Assembly (NCBI GenBank): GCA_012841565.1
Contig: DUUM01000277.1
Span: 1-16,242, forward strand
From: Candidatus Epulonipiscium sp.
Lineage (GTDB): Bacteria > Bacillota_A > Clostridia > Lachnospirales > Cellulosilyticaceae
Length of the DNA: 16,242 bases
Direction of reading: 5' to 3'
Shown here: in pieces, positions 1 through 8,223 of the stretch
Position numbering within the stretch: position 1 is the first letter of the stretch
How the letters are laid out: the number at the start of each line of letters is the position of its first letter
Program-made: the position numbers and the translations under genes
The notes under the pieces: model-generated
Told to the model about the DNA's origin: nothing
Databases searched by the model: none
Seen by the model: only the letters and a program-made list of their open reading frames with translations

Positions 1-21
1 AAAAAATATGGAGGTGTAGAT

Positions 22-1701
22 TTGCAAGTACGGAAACCAAAAGTAAAACAAAGTAAATTAAAAATTATTCCCCTAGGAGGTCTAGGAGAAATAGGAAAGA
101 ACATGACGGTGTTTGAATATGAAAACGAAATAATCGTTGTGGATTGTGGTTTAGCATTCCCAGATGATGAGATGCTAGGGATTGATATTGTAATCCCGGA
201 TATCACATATTTAAGACGGAATGTCGACAAGATAAAAGGCATTGTGTTAACACATGGTCATGAAGACCATATTGGTGCATTACCTTATGTTCTTCAAGAA
301 ATCAATGTTCCGATTTTTGGAACGAGATTAACCCTTGGACTCGTAGAGAATAAATTAAAAGAACACGGTCTCTTAAGATCAACAACTCTTAACTGTGTAA
401 GCCAAGGTCAAATCATAAGTGCTGGTGAACATTTTAAGGTTGAATTTATTAGGACAAACCATAGTATTGCAGATGCAGTATCCTTAGCAATCAAAACACC
501 AATAGGAATGGTTGTACATTCAGGAGACTTTAAAATAGACTATACACCTATACGTGGTGAAATGATTGACCTGCCAAGGTTTGCAGCACTAGGTAGTAAA
601 GGTGTGTTAGCTATGTTAGCAGACAGTACCAACATCGAAAAACCAGGCTATACGCCAACAGAGCGATTAGTTGCTAAACGATTTGATGAAATATTTGCTA
701 GCAAAACGGATCAACGTATTATGGTAGCTACATTTGCGTCTAACGTAGACCGTGTACAACAGATTATCAATTCAGCTGCTAAATATAACCGTAAAGTAGC
801 TATTATTGGAAGAAGTATGGTTAACGTAGCAAAAACAGCTAGTGAACTTGGCTATTTAGATATTCCGAAAGATATTGTAATCGATGTCAATGACGTTAAA
901 AGATATAATGATGGTCAAATTGCTATTATAATGACAGGGAGCCAAGGGGAACCTATGGCGGCATTATCACGCATGGCCAAATCTGAGCATAGACAAATAG
1001 AAATTAGGCAAGGGGATGTTATTATCCTAAGTTCTACCCCAATCCCAGGGAACGAAAAAACAGTTTCAGAAGTTGTCAATGAACTCTTTAGAAAAGGAGC
1101 AGAAGTTATCAGGGAAGATACTCACGTATCTGGACACGCTGCCCAAGAAGAATTAAAATTATTCCACTCTCTCGTTAAACCTAAGTTCTTTATACCAGCT
1201 CATGGTGAATATAGACACTTGCACAAGCATGCAGAACTTGCTATGGAACTTGGAATGGAACGTCAAAATATCGCCATTGCATCTATTGGAGACGTTATTG
1301 AACTTACCCGTAACAGTTGTAAAATTGTAGGGACTGTCCCTTCAGGCAAGATTTTAGTAGACGGTTTAGGCGTTGGTGATGTCGGTAATATCGTTCTAAG
1401 GGATCGTAAACATCTTTCGCAAGATGGTTTACTCGTGATTGTAATAACACTTGAGCGAGGAACTGGAAAGGTAGTTGCAGGCCCAGATATTATATCAAGA
1501 GGGTTTGTATACGTAAGAGAATCCGAAAACTTAATGGATGATGCAAAAAATGTTGTTAAAAAATCATTAGATCGCTGCGAAGAAAAAAGAATTAAAGAAT
1601 GGTCTCAAATCAAAAATATTGTAAGAGATGATTTGCGTGAATTTGTATGGCAAAAAACAAAGAGAAGTCCTATGATTTTGCCAATCATTATGGAAGTATA
1701 G
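22..1701 (+). CDS. rnj: Ribonuclease J (metallo-beta-lactamase/beta-CASP RNase)
   Basis: Dual 5'-3' exonuclease and endonuclease acting on mRNA decay and rRNA maturation in the cytoplasm. The 559 aa match the usual family length of about 555. The zinc-binding HGHEDH motif lies at residues 78-83, followed by TNHSIAD around H147, HSGDFKID at 166-173 and DSTN at 201-204. The beta-CASP insert carries ATFASN (236-241), GSQGEP (306-311) and HVSGHA (368-373). PAHGEYRHL at 392-400 completes the metal site, and the last 95 or so residues form the RNase J C-terminal domain. The start is TTG, chosen because GGAGGTG sits about 6 nt upstream at 10-16 and no better in-frame start follows. A gene-proximal terminator at 1733-1775 separates it from mltG. 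Whether it is RNJ1 or RNJ2 cannot be told from sequence alone. Family assignment is very secure. Confidence 0.97.
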   Translation: MQVRKPKVKQSKLKIIPLGGLGEIGKNMTVFEYENEIIVVDCGLAFPDDEMLGIDIVIPDITYLRRNVDKIKGIVLTHGHEDHIGALPYVLQEINVPIFGTRLTLGLVENKLKEHGLLRSTTLNCVSQGQIISAGEHFKVEFIRTNHSIADAVSLAIKTPIGMVVHSGDFKIDYTPIRGEMIDLPRFAALGSKGVLAMLADSTNIEKPGYTPTERLVAKRFDEIFASKTDQRIMVATFASNVDRVQQIINSAAKYNRKVAIIGRSMVNVAKTASELGYLDIPKDIVIDVNDVKRYNDGQIAIIMTGSQGEPMAALSRMAKSEHRQIEIRQGDVIILSSTPIPGNEKTVSEVVNELFRKGAEVIREDTHVSGHAAQEELKLFHSLVKPKFFIPAHGEYRHLHKHAELAMELGMERQNIAIASIGDVIELTRNSCKIVGTVPSGKILVDGLGVGDVGNIVLRDRKHLSQDGLLVIVITLERGTGKVVAGPDIISRGFVYVRESENLMDDAKNVVKKSLDRCEEKRIKEWSQIKNIVRDDLREFVWQKTKRSPMILPIIMEV

Positions 1702-1732
1702 ACAAGCACAATGTATCTATATAGTCATCTAT

Positions 1733-1775
1733 AAAGTCATGTAAGCAAAACTGCCTACATGACTTTGTATTTTTT
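1733..1775 (+). terminator. Intrinsic terminator of rnj
   Basis: A perfect 11-bp stem pairs 1733-1743 (AAAGTCATGTA) with 1756-1766. A further GCA/TGC pairing inside closes a small loop, and a T-rich run follows (TATTTTTT, to 1775). It ends the rnj transcript just before the mltG promoter. Confidence 0.85.
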
Positions 1776-1777
1776 AA

Positions 1778-1806
1778 TTGAAGATTGTCCTTAATAACGG
1801 TATAAT
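1778..1806 (+). promoter_or_regulatory. Sigma-A promoter of the mltG-trmR-U32 operon
   Basis: The -35 box TTGAAG (1778-1783) and the perfect -10 box TATAAT (1801-1806) are separated by 17 bp. It begins 2 bp after the rnj terminator, so the next operon appears to be transcribed independently. Confidence 0.85.
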
Positions 1807-1854
1807 CAAAAGAGCATTACGTTAATAAGATTAATATAAAGGAGAATTACACCT

Positions 1855-2958
1855 ATGGACAATAAAAAAGGCAAGGGGATACCATGGTATTTACGGCTGT
1901 TTTTTAATATTATAATTGTTGGGATTTTAATTTTTGCAGTTCAAACGGCCTATGAAATAGGATTTAAATCATCCTATGACATTATTGTAGAGCAATCAAA
2001 AAAACAAAAAGATTCTAATATTAAAGAAGTAAAAATTAAAGTCAATAAAGGAGCGTCTACGGAGGATATTGCAGAAGCAGTATATGCAGGTGGCTTGATT
2101 TCTAATAAAATGTGGTTTAGACTCCAAAGCAAACTTTTTAAATTTGATGGCAAATATAAAGAGGGCGTCTATTCTTTAAATACAACCATGGATGATAAAA
2201 GAATAATGACGTTCTTAACAACGGAAAAAGTGGCGGAAAGTGAAAGTGTAAGGGTAACTATTCCAGAAGGGTTTAATGTTATGCAAATTGCAGCAAGATT
2301 AGAAGAACTAGATCTTGTCTCCCAGGAGGATTTTCTAAAAGCCGTTAATGAGCGAGATTATGAGTATGAATTTTTAGAAGATATCGACCATACAAAGAAA
2401 AACAAACTAGAAGGTTACTTGTTCCCTGATACCTACTTTTTTCCAGAAGATGTTACAGCACAAGAGGTTGTTATTAGAATGCTAAATCGCTTTGAAGAAA
2501 TAACTGATAAATATAAACAAGAATTAGTTAATATTCCTTATTCTTTTGATGACGTTATTATTATCGCTTCTATTATTGAGCAAGAGGCTAAGTTGGAAGA
2601 GGAAAGAGCCATTATTAGTGGGGTTATGTACAATAGATTAGCAGATGCTATGAAGCTACAAATGTGCTCAACGGTGCAATATGCATTAGAGAAAAAGACA
2701 GCAAACCTTTCCTATGATGATTTAGCTGTGGAATCGCCTTATAACACCTACAAGTATGAAGGGCTTCCAATAGGGCCTATTTGTTCCCCAGGGGAGGCTT
2801 CTCTTAGAGCAGCTTTCCGGCCAGAAGAACATGATTATTATTTCTTTGTATTAAATGACGCAGAAAGTGGTTCTCATGCGTTTAGTGGAACGGCAGAAGA
2901 GCATAATAGTAATAAATCAAAATACAAGCAATCACTTGATAAAAACTTTCATCAGTAA
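1855..2958 (+). CDS. mltG: Endolytic murein transglycosylase MltG (YceG family)
   Basis: Membrane-anchored lytic transglycosylase that cuts nascent peptidoglycan glycan strands and sets their length. The 367-aa protein has a short basic cytoplasmic tail, one membrane helix at about residues 12-31, and an extracytoplasmic region with a LysM-like part followed by the YceG catalytic domain. Visible family motifs are EGYLFPDTY (186-194), ASIIEQEA with the likely catalytic Glu242 (equivalent to ASIVEKE in E. coli MltG), LQMCSTVQYAL (268-278) and GLPIGPICSPG (303-313). ATG 1855 is preceded by AAAGGAG at 1838-1844. It is the first gene of an operon with trmR and a U32 gene. The same order occurs as yrrL-yrrM-yrrN/O in Bacillus subtilis, which supports both this call and those of its neighbours. 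Confidence 0.95.
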   Translation: MDNKKGKGIPWYLRLFFNIIIVGILIFAVQTAYEIGFKSSYDIIVEQSKKQKDSNIKEVKIKVNKGASTEDIAEAVYAGGLISNKMWFRLQSKLFKFDGKYKEGVYSLNTTMDDKRIMTFLTTEKVAESESVRVTIPEGFNVMQIAARLEELDLVSQEDFLKAVNERDYEYEFLEDIDHTKKNKLEGYLFPDTYFFPEDVTAQEVVIRMLNRFEEITDKYKQELVNIPYSFDDVIIIASIIEQEAKLEEERAIISGVMYNRLADAMKLQMCSTVQYALEKKTANLSYDDLAVESPYNTYKYEGLPIGPICSPGEASLRAAFRPEEHDYYFFVLNDAESGSHAFSGTAEEHNSNKSKYKQSLDKNFHQ

Positions 2959-2970
2959 AGGATATGTATA

Positions 2971-3648
2971 ATGAGCGAAATTAATTATGATTATATAGTA
3001 GAATATATTCGGGCGATTCGCCCACCTAATCAGGGCATACTACAAGATATTGAGATGCAAATTGCAAGAGGAAGTGCAACCTGGCCAATTATTAAGCCAG
3101 AAGTTGCAAGTTTTTTAGAAGTCATGCTCGCCATTAAAAGACCCACAAAAATACTGGAAATAGGGACAGCAGTTGGATATTCTGCAATATTAATGAGTCA
3201 GTACTTAGAACCGGGCGGACAAATAACCACCATTGAAAGATTTGACGTAATGCAAAGAAAAGCTGAGGAGCATATAAACCAAGCTAATTTAAATGATAAA
3301 ATTAAAATACTTCAAGGCAATGCATCAGAGTTATTACCAACATTAGAAGCGTCTCAGTATGATGTTATATTTATGGACTGTGCAAAAGGTCAGTATATAA
3401 CATTCTTACCTGAGTGTATTAGGTTGCTTAAAGATGATGGTATATTAATTACAGATAACGTGCTTCATAAGGGCGTGGTTGCTAAATCTAGGTATTTAGT
3501 CCCTAGGCGTCAACGGACGACCCATGGAAGGCTAAGAGAGTTTTTATATCAAATTAATCATCACCCACAATTAAAATCAGCCGTATTACCATTTGGCGAT
3601 GGTATTGCGATTAGTCATAAAGTCGGAGGCATAAATAATGAAAAATAA
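2971..3648 (+). CDS. trmR: SAM-dependent O-methyltransferase, TrmR-like (tRNA 5-hydroxyuridine methyltransferase)
   Basis: Class I, COMT-type O-methyltransferase of 225 aa. In B. subtilis the gene at this position, yrrM/trmR, methylates 5-hydroxyuridine at tRNA position 34 to 5-methoxyuridine. The SAM-binding motif is EIGTAVGYS (63-71), with an acidic ribose contact in TTIERFD around E89. Metal ligands expected in this family are present at D136 (FMDCAKG) and D162-N163 (ITDNVLHKG). The basic stretch SRYLVPRRQRTTHGR near 173-187 would suit RNA contact. ATG 2971 follows the mltG stop by 12 bp, with AAAGGA at 2957-2962 as ribosome site. The 3' end overlaps the U32 gene by 11 bp, suggesting translational coupling. 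The methyltransferase call is secure; the tRNA substrate rests on family membership and gene order. Confidence 0.88.
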   Translation: MSEINYDYIVEYIRAIRPPNQGILQDIEMQIARGSATWPIIKPEVASFLEVMLAIKRPTKILEIGTAVGYSAILMSQYLEPGGQITTIERFDVMQRKAEEHINQANLNDKIKILQGNASELLPTLEASQYDVIFMDCAKGQYITFLPECIRLLKDDGILITDNVLHKGVVAKSRYLVPRRQRTTHGRLREFLYQINHHPQLKSAVLPFGDGIAISHKVGGINNEK

Positions 3649-4873
3649 CACAATAGAATTACTTGCTCCAGCAGGCAATCTTGAGGCACTAAAAATTGCC
3701 ATATTATATGGAGCAGATGCAGTATATATGGGAGGCCATCATTACGGACTTAGGGCAAAAGCTAGAAACTTTACCCCAGAACAAATGCAAGAAGGTATTG
3801 ATTTTGTTCACGAACACGGCAAAAAGGTCTATATTACAGCTAATATTATAGCTCATAATGATGATTTTGAAGGAATGGCAGAGTATTTTAAGGAAATCGA
3901 ACAAATGGGTGCAGATGCTATTATTGTTGCAGATCCAGGGGTGTTTATGATTGCTAAAGAAGCCATCCCGAATATGGAAATTCACTTATCGACTCAGGCC
4001 AACAATACAAACTACCATAGTGCTTTATTTTGGGCAAAACAAGGAATAGAACGAATTGTTGTAGCAAGAGAACTTTCTTTTAAGGAAATTAAAGAAATGA
4101 GAGAAAAACTACCTGAGGATGTTACCATAGAGGCATTTGTCCATGGCGCTATGTGTATTTCATATTCAGGTAGATGCCTCATGAGCAACTATCTAACAGA
4201 TAGAGATGCGAATAAAGGGGAATGCTCACATCCTTGTAGATGGGAGTATAATGTGGTAGAAAAGACACGTCCAGGAGAATATATGCCAGTGGAAGAAACT
4301 GAAAGAGGCACATTTATTTATAATTCTAGAGACTTATGTATGATAGAATTTATACCAGAGCTCATAGAGAGTGGTATAACCAGTCTAAAAATAGAAGGCC
4401 GTATGAAGACCGCCTTCTATGCAGGAACTGTTATAAAGGCCTATAGGGAGGCAATAGATACGTATTTAAGATCCCCAGAGGAATATGAACAAAAGAAATC
4501 ATATTTTTTAGAAGAAGTTAGTAAAGCAAGTCATAGAGAATATACCACAGGATTTTATAATGGTAAAACTACTTCTTCAGATCAAACCTATACGCATAAT
4601 GCTTATATACGCAACTATGATTTTGCGGGGATGATTATCGATTTTAATGAAGAAACTGGCATGGTGACAGTAGAACAAAGAAGAAAATTCTCTGTAGGAG
4701 ACGATATAGAAGTCATGCCACAAAATGAGCCGTCCTACAAAATTGAAATCACACATATGTGGGATGAAGAAGGAAATTCAATCGACTCAGCCCCCCATCC
4801 AAAACAAAAAGTGAAATTTAAAGTCAGCAAACCAATTTTGATTCCTGCTATTTTACGTAAAGTTGCAGATTAA
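3638..4873 (+). CDS. trhP: U32 family protein, TrhP-like (tRNA U34 hydroxylation)
   Basis: Cytoplasmic protein of the peptidase U32 family, 411 aa. Despite the family name, homologues in E. coli (TrhP/YegQ) and B. subtilis (YrrN/YrrO) are needed for prephenate-dependent hydroxylation of U34 in tRNA. The family signature ExFxxGxMCxxxxGxC runs from E165 to C180. Together with C196 and C200 (GECSHPCRW), C173 and C180 give the four cysteines expected to hold an iron-sulfur cluster. A TIM-barrel-like N-terminal half (LLAPAGNLEALKIAILYGADAVY) precedes them and a small beta-rich domain occupies about 325-411. ATG 3638 lies inside the end of trmR (11-bp overlap), with GGAGG at 3625-3629. Supplying the substrate for the neighbouring methyltransferase fits the operon. 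Only one U32 gene is present where B. subtilis has two; by length it resembles YrrO. A protease role cannot be formally excluded. Confidence 0.87.
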   Translation: MKNNTIELLAPAGNLEALKIAILYGADAVYMGGHHYGLRAKARNFTPEQMQEGIDFVHEHGKKVYITANIIAHNDDFEGMAEYFKEIEQMGADAIIVADPGVFMIAKEAIPNMEIHLSTQANNTNYHSALFWAKQGIERIVVARELSFKEIKEMREKLPEDVTIEAFVHGAMCISYSGRCLMSNYLTDRDANKGECSHPCRWEYNVVEKTRPGEYMPVEETERGTFIYNSRDLCMIEFIPELIESGITSLKIEGRMKTAFYAGTVIKAYREAIDTYLRSPEEYEQKKSYFLEEVSKASHREYTTGFYNGKTTSSDQTYTHNAYIRNYDFAGMIIDFNEETGMVTVEQRRKFSVGDDIEVMPQNEPSYKIEITHMWDEEGNSIDSAPHPKQKVKFKVSKPILIPAILRKVAD

Positions 4874-4896
4874 GAGCCTTCGGGCTCTTTTTATTT
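4872..4896 (+). terminator. Intrinsic terminator of the mltG operon
   Basis: The stem AAGAGCC (4872-4878) and GGCTCTT (4883-4889) is closed by a stable TTCG tetraloop and followed by TTTATTT. The left arm overlaps the last two bases of the U32 stop codon, so the end of translation and of transcription nearly coincide. Confidence 0.9.
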
Positions 4897-4947
4897 GAAC
4901 AGAATTCACAGTTTGTTAATATATTGACAATTGTTACATAAATAAGC

Positions 4948-4976
4948 TTGCAAAGATAACCATTATTAACTACAAT
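4948..4976 (+). promoter_or_regulatory. Sigma-A promoter of the L,D-transpeptidase gene
   Basis: TTGCAA (4948-4953), a 17-bp spacer and TACAAT (4971-4976) give a good vegetative promoter 38 bp upstream of the ATG. A consensus TTGACA just upstream at 4924-4929 has no -10 box at a workable distance. Confidence 0.7.
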
Positions 4977-5013
4977 AGTAGGATATCAAATATTTTGAGA
5001 AAGGATCATCTAA

Positions 5014-6651
5014 ATGAAAAGAAATCTTAAAAGGGTATCAAGGGTATTATTGTTTACTATTATGTTCTCGCTAGTAGGACAAAATATTTTCACAGCACCA
5101 ACAGAAGCGGCACCGGCGACTAAAGAAAACATGCAAATAAAGGTGGACAAATTAAGGAGTAAGACAATACCCGTAGGGAAGATTCAAAAAAGTGAGGAAG
5201 ATTTTAAATTAGGGGATGTAAATCTACCGAATTATAAATGTATGGGCATGTCTTATGTCGTAGTGTCAGATTTAAAAAAAGCAGGAGGCAATGTATTCTG
5301 GGACGGGGCAACTGGGAAAATAGTTATTTATGATTTAAGTCAGCGGATTACTGAAAATCCACAATTCGAAAAGTTAGCAGAGAATTCCATAGGCTATTTA
5401 GGAAGAGATGCAGTCTACATAAATTATCAAGAAATACCTGCAATTTTTGTTAATGGTAAGGCGCTTATAGCAACAAAATGGATACCTTCAATTTTAATAG
5501 ATCAAAAAAGCAAACAAACTAAAGAAGTGAAAAAAGATAGAGATATAAATACAGAAAACTTAGGGATAGAAGGCTTAGAGATAGAAGGCTTAGAGATAGA
5601 AGGCTTAGAGATAGAAGGCTTAGAGATAGAAGGTTTACATATAGAAGACTTAGGCATAGAAAATTTTGGAATAAAAGAATTAGAAACAATAGGAGCAGAT
5701 GTAGAAGAAATAGTGGTTGAAGCAGATGTAGAAGAAATAGTAGAAGTAGATGAGATGGAAGATAAAGGAATAAAGGGAATAAATATATGGTTTGATGGAA
5801 AAGATTATATTGAACAAGCATATGACTTTTCTGAGCAAGATTTGGAGGGATATGGGTACTATAGAGACCTTAGGTATCATGAAAAAACAGATTATATATA
5901 TGTAGGATTTGTTATCACTAAATTTCATGGAATCCTTAATAGTGAAGTAGGTAACCATAAAGCATGGCTTAAAAACCCAAGTTACTATACAATTCCAGAA
6001 GCACCAACCCAAGAAATAGTAACGACACTCTTCCCAAATACTAGGGTGAAGGGAATCATGAAATATGCATCAGGCGGTTTTGCAAAAGGTGAGGTTGTAA
6101 ATGTAAAACAGGCATCAAGTAATAGTAAATATTACTTAACCAATGCAAGTGGTAAGGTAATAACTGTTCCATGGGGGAGTGTTGCCATTCAAAAGAGTCC
6201 TGTTACCAAAGAGCAAGCAACCAATGAAGAGATTGAACATTATGTAAATAGTAAAGGTTTCTCAAGTAAGACCAACTATTTTGTTTGGACAGATATCTAT
6301 CGCCAAAGAACGTATGTATTTCAAGGATCTAAAAATAAATGGAAAATAATAAAGAACTTCGTATGTTCTACAGGGAAAGATACACATCTTACACCAGTTG
6401 GAAGCTACACTTTGAATGTTAGGGTGCCCTCATTTGGTGGGAGTCAGTATAGAGTTAAAAATGCATATGCATTTATAGGGACCTCCTATTTGTACCACTC
6501 AGTTCTGTATGACCCAACGGGAACATACCTATTAAGTAGTTGGGGTAAACTTGGCAATAAGGCTTCAAGTGGCTGTATAAGACTGGCACCGGAAGATAGC
6601 GTGTGGTTTTACAAAACCCTTCCTATTGGAACAGGTATTTTTATCAACTAA
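5014..6651 (+). CDS. Secreted L,D-transpeptidase (YkuD domain) with pentapeptide-repeat linker
   Basis: Cell-wall enzyme predicted to make L,D (3-3) cross-links or attach proteins to peptidoglycan. The 545-aa protein starts with a signal peptide (KRNLKR, hydrophobic 11-22, probable cleavage near residues 28-34). Residues about 60-165 resemble the small stalk domain annotated in clostridia as copper amine oxidase N-terminal-like (YVVVSDLKKAGGNVFWD). An acidic linker follows: five tandem LxIEG units at 183-207, degenerate copies to 227, and a doubled ADVEEIV unit at 228-243. A mixed region (253-410) leads to the YkuD domain at about 420-545, with His495 and the catalytic motif SSGCIR (Cys521). 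The first residue of the usual SHGC motif is kept but His is replaced by Ser. ATG 5014 has AAAGGA at 5000-5005. It is transcribed alone, between two terminator hairpins. The YkuD assignment is firm; the exact substrate and the N-terminal domain identity are not. Confidence 0.9.
   Translation: MKRNLKRVSRVLLFTIMFSLVGQNIFTAPTEAAPATKENMQIKVDKLRSKTIPVGKIQKSEEDFKLGDVNLPNYKCMGMSYVVVSDLKKAGGNVFWDGATGKIVIYDLSQRITENPQFEKLAENSIGYLGRDAVYINYQEIPAIFVNGKALIATKWIPSILIDQKSKQTKEVKKDRDINTENLGIEGLEIEGLEIEGLEIEGLEIEGLHIEDLGIENFGIKELETIGADVEEIVVEADVEEIVEVDEMEDKGIKGINIWFDGKDYIEQAYDFSEQDLEGYGYYRDLRYHEKTDYIYVGFVITKFHGILNSEVGNHKAWLKNPSYYTIPEAPTQEIVTTLFPNTRVKGIMKYASGGFAKGEVVNVKQASSNSKYYLTNASGKVITVPWGSVAIQKSPVTKEQATNEEIEHYVNSKGFSSKTNYFVWTDIYRQRTYVFQGSKNKWKIIKNFVCSTGKDTHLTPVGSYTLNVRVPSFGGSQYRVKNAYAFIGTSYLYHSVLYDPTGTYLLSSWGKLGNKASSGCIRLAPEDSVWFYKTLPIGTGIFIN
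5560..5694 (+). repeat. 15-bp tandem repeat encoding LEIEG pentapeptides
   Basis: Nine in-frame 15-bp units run from 5560. The three units at 5575-5619 are identical (TTAGAGATAGAAGGC) and the fourth (5620-5634) differs only in its last base. The first unit (5560-5574) differs in one base, and units from 5635 onward decay progressively. The pattern suggests recent unit duplication by replication slippage. A 15-bp unit changes protein length without changing the reading frame. Confidence 0.95.
5695..5741 (+). repeat. Direct repeat, 20 bp at 27-bp spacing
   Basis: A 20-bp sequence beginning GCAGATGTAGAAG occurs identically at 5695-5714 and 5722-5741, inside the transpeptidase gene. It encodes ADVEEIV twice and extends the acidic linker made by the upstream 15-bp repeat. 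Confidence 0.85.
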
Positions 6652-6665
6652 ATAATAATGCTAAT

Positions 6666-6707
6666 ACAGTCCTTATGCCTAGAGAGTTATTTAGGTATAA
6701 GGGCTGT
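6666..6707 (+). terminator. Probable terminator after the L,D-transpeptidase gene
   Basis: A 16-bp stem pairs 6666-6681 (ACAGTCCTTATGCCTA) with 6692-6707, including two G-T wobbles, around a 10-nt loop. The T-run after it is short (TTTAAT), so termination may be incomplete. Confidence 0.6.
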
Positions 6708-6739
6708 TTAATATAAAATAAAGGCTTTTATAGTTATAA

Positions 6740-6768
6740 TTGAAGAGAATTTTATTATATGATACAAT
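6740..6768 (+). promoter_or_regulatory. Sigma-A promoter of the M18 aminopeptidase gene
   Basis: TTGAAG (6740-6745), 17 bp, TACAAT (6763-6768), placed 45 bp before the ATG at 6814. It likely also drives the downstream cyclophilin gene, which follows without a terminator. Confidence 0.8.
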
Positions 6769-6813
6769 TAAAAGGCTTTCACATTATATTTAAAGCAGAG
6801 AGGAATTACACAT

Positions 6814-8211
6814 ATGGAAATTCTTAAAAAAGAATACAAAGATGTATGGGCATCATATACAGATCAAGATAAAAAAAGTCTTTTTGAATATGCTGAAAGA
6901 TATCGCCAGTTTATCTCTAGATGTAAAACAGAAAGAGAGTGCGTGCGAGATATGGTTCAAATAGCTGAAGAAAATGGCTATGAAAACTTAGAAAAGCTAA
7001 TGAAATCCGGAGAGACAGTAAAGCCAGGATCAAAGGTATACGCAAACTACAATGATAAGGCTCTAGCAATGTTTTGCGTAGGAGAAAAACCTTTTACAGA
7101 AGGCCTCAATATTTTAGGTGCACATTTAGATTCACCAAGACTAGATTTAAAACCAATACCATTATACGAAGATAGTGGATTTGCTATGTTTAAGACTCAC
7201 TACTATGGCGGTGTTAAAAAGTACCAATGGATCGCAATTCCGCTTGCAATTCACGGCGTAGTTGTGAAAAAAAGTGGCGAAGTTATCAATATAAATATAG
7301 GAGAAGACGAGGGAGACCCAGTCGTAGGTGTTTCAGATCTTCTTATTCACCTGTCTAAAGATCAACTAGAGAAAAAACTAGGGGACGCTATTGCAGGTGA
7401 AGATTTAAATATATGCTTAGGGTCTATACCGATTAATGAAGAAGACGAAAAAGAAAAGGTTAAAGCAAATATTTTAGTGCTACTTAATGAAAAATATGGT
7501 ATTGTTGAAGAGGATCTTGTTTCTGCCGAAATTCAAATTGTACCAGCAGGTCCTGCAAGAGATTATGGACTAGACCGCAGTATGATTATAGGATATGGAC
7601 AAGATGATCGGGTATGTGCTTATGCTTCACTAGAGGCTCAGTTAGAGGTTCAAAACCCTGATAAAACAACGGTAACCATCTTGGTTGACAAAGAAGAAAT
7701 AGGAAGTATGGGAGCATCGGGTATGCAATCTCGCTTTTTTGAGAATACTATAGCAGAACTTCTTAATTTAGCGGGCGAGTATTCAGGGTTAAACCTAAGT
7801 AGAACCCTAGCTAAATCTAAAATGTTATCGTCAGATGTTACGGCTGGATATGATCCAAACTTCCCGGCAGTAATGGATAAATACAACTCAGCTTATTTTG
7901 GCAAAGGTGTTGTATTTAATAAATACACAGGGTCAAGAGGGAAATCAGGATCTAACGAAGCCAATGCAGAGTACGTGGCCCAGCTCCGCAAGATTATGGA
8001 CCAAGAAAATGTCACTTGGCAAACATCGGAGATGGGTAAAGTAGACCAAGGTGGCGGTGGAACCATTGCCTATATACTAGCGAACTTTGGTATGGACGTC
8101 ATAGACTGCGGCGTACCTGTTCATAGCATGCATGCACCATGGGAAATTACAAGCAAGGCAGATCTATATGAAATGAAGAAAGCTTATATTGCATTCTTAA
8201 AACACGCATAA
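6814..8211 (+). CDS. M18 family metallo-aminopeptidase
   Basis: Cytoplasmic, zinc-dependent aminopeptidase that removes N-terminal residues from peptides, usually as a large oligomer. The 465 aa fit the family (about 430-480). Expected metal and catalytic residues are visible: H104 in GAHLDSPRLDLKP, D264 in GQDDRVCAYASLEA, the EE pair at 294-295 in DKEEIGSMGASGMQS, D341 in SSDVTAGYDPNFP, and H440 in HSMHAPWEITSKAD. ATG 6814 is preceded by AGAGAGGA at 6797-6804. The cyclophilin gene starts 12 bp after the stop, which suggests a two-gene transcript. Specificity (acidic or general) cannot be read from the sequence. M18 is favoured over M20/M42 by the SPRLDLKP and HSMHAPWE motifs. Confidence 0.94.
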   Translation: MEILKKEYKDVWASYTDQDKKSLFEYAERYRQFISRCKTERECVRDMVQIAEENGYENLEKLMKSGETVKPGSKVYANYNDKALAMFCVGEKPFTEGLNILGAHLDSPRLDLKPIPLYEDSGFAMFKTHYYGGVKKYQWIAIPLAIHGVVVKKSGEVININIGEDEGDPVVGVSDLLIHLSKDQLEKKLGDAIAGEDLNICLGSIPINEEDEKEKVKANILVLLNEKYGIVEEDLVSAEIQIVPAGPARDYGLDRSMIIGYGQDDRVCAYASLEAQLEVQNPDKTTVTILVDKEEIGSMGASGMQSRFFENTIAELLNLAGEYSGLNLSRTLAKSKMLSSDVTAGYDPNFPAVMDKYNSAYFGKGVVFNKYTGSRGKSGSNEANAEYVAQLRKIMDQENVTWQTSEMGKVDQGGGGTIAYILANFGMDVIDCGVPVHSMHAPWEITSKADLYEMKKAYIAFLKHA

Positions 8212-8223
8212 AAGGAGATTATT

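Noticed and set aside
4924..4960. Consensus TTGACA or TTGTTA as -35 boxes upstream of the L,D-transpeptidase gene
   Set aside because: TTGACA has no -10 box at 16-18 bp; TTGTTA with GATAAC at 18 bp is weaker than the promoter at 4948-4976.
5560..5694. CRISPR array
   Set aside because: The repeats are contiguous 15-mers without spacers and are in frame within a gene.
5519..5821. Minus-strand open frame rich in Leu and Ser
   Set aside because: It is the antisense shadow of the 15-bp tandem repeat; the LSLLSLSLL pattern comes directly from the repeat, and there is no ribosome site.
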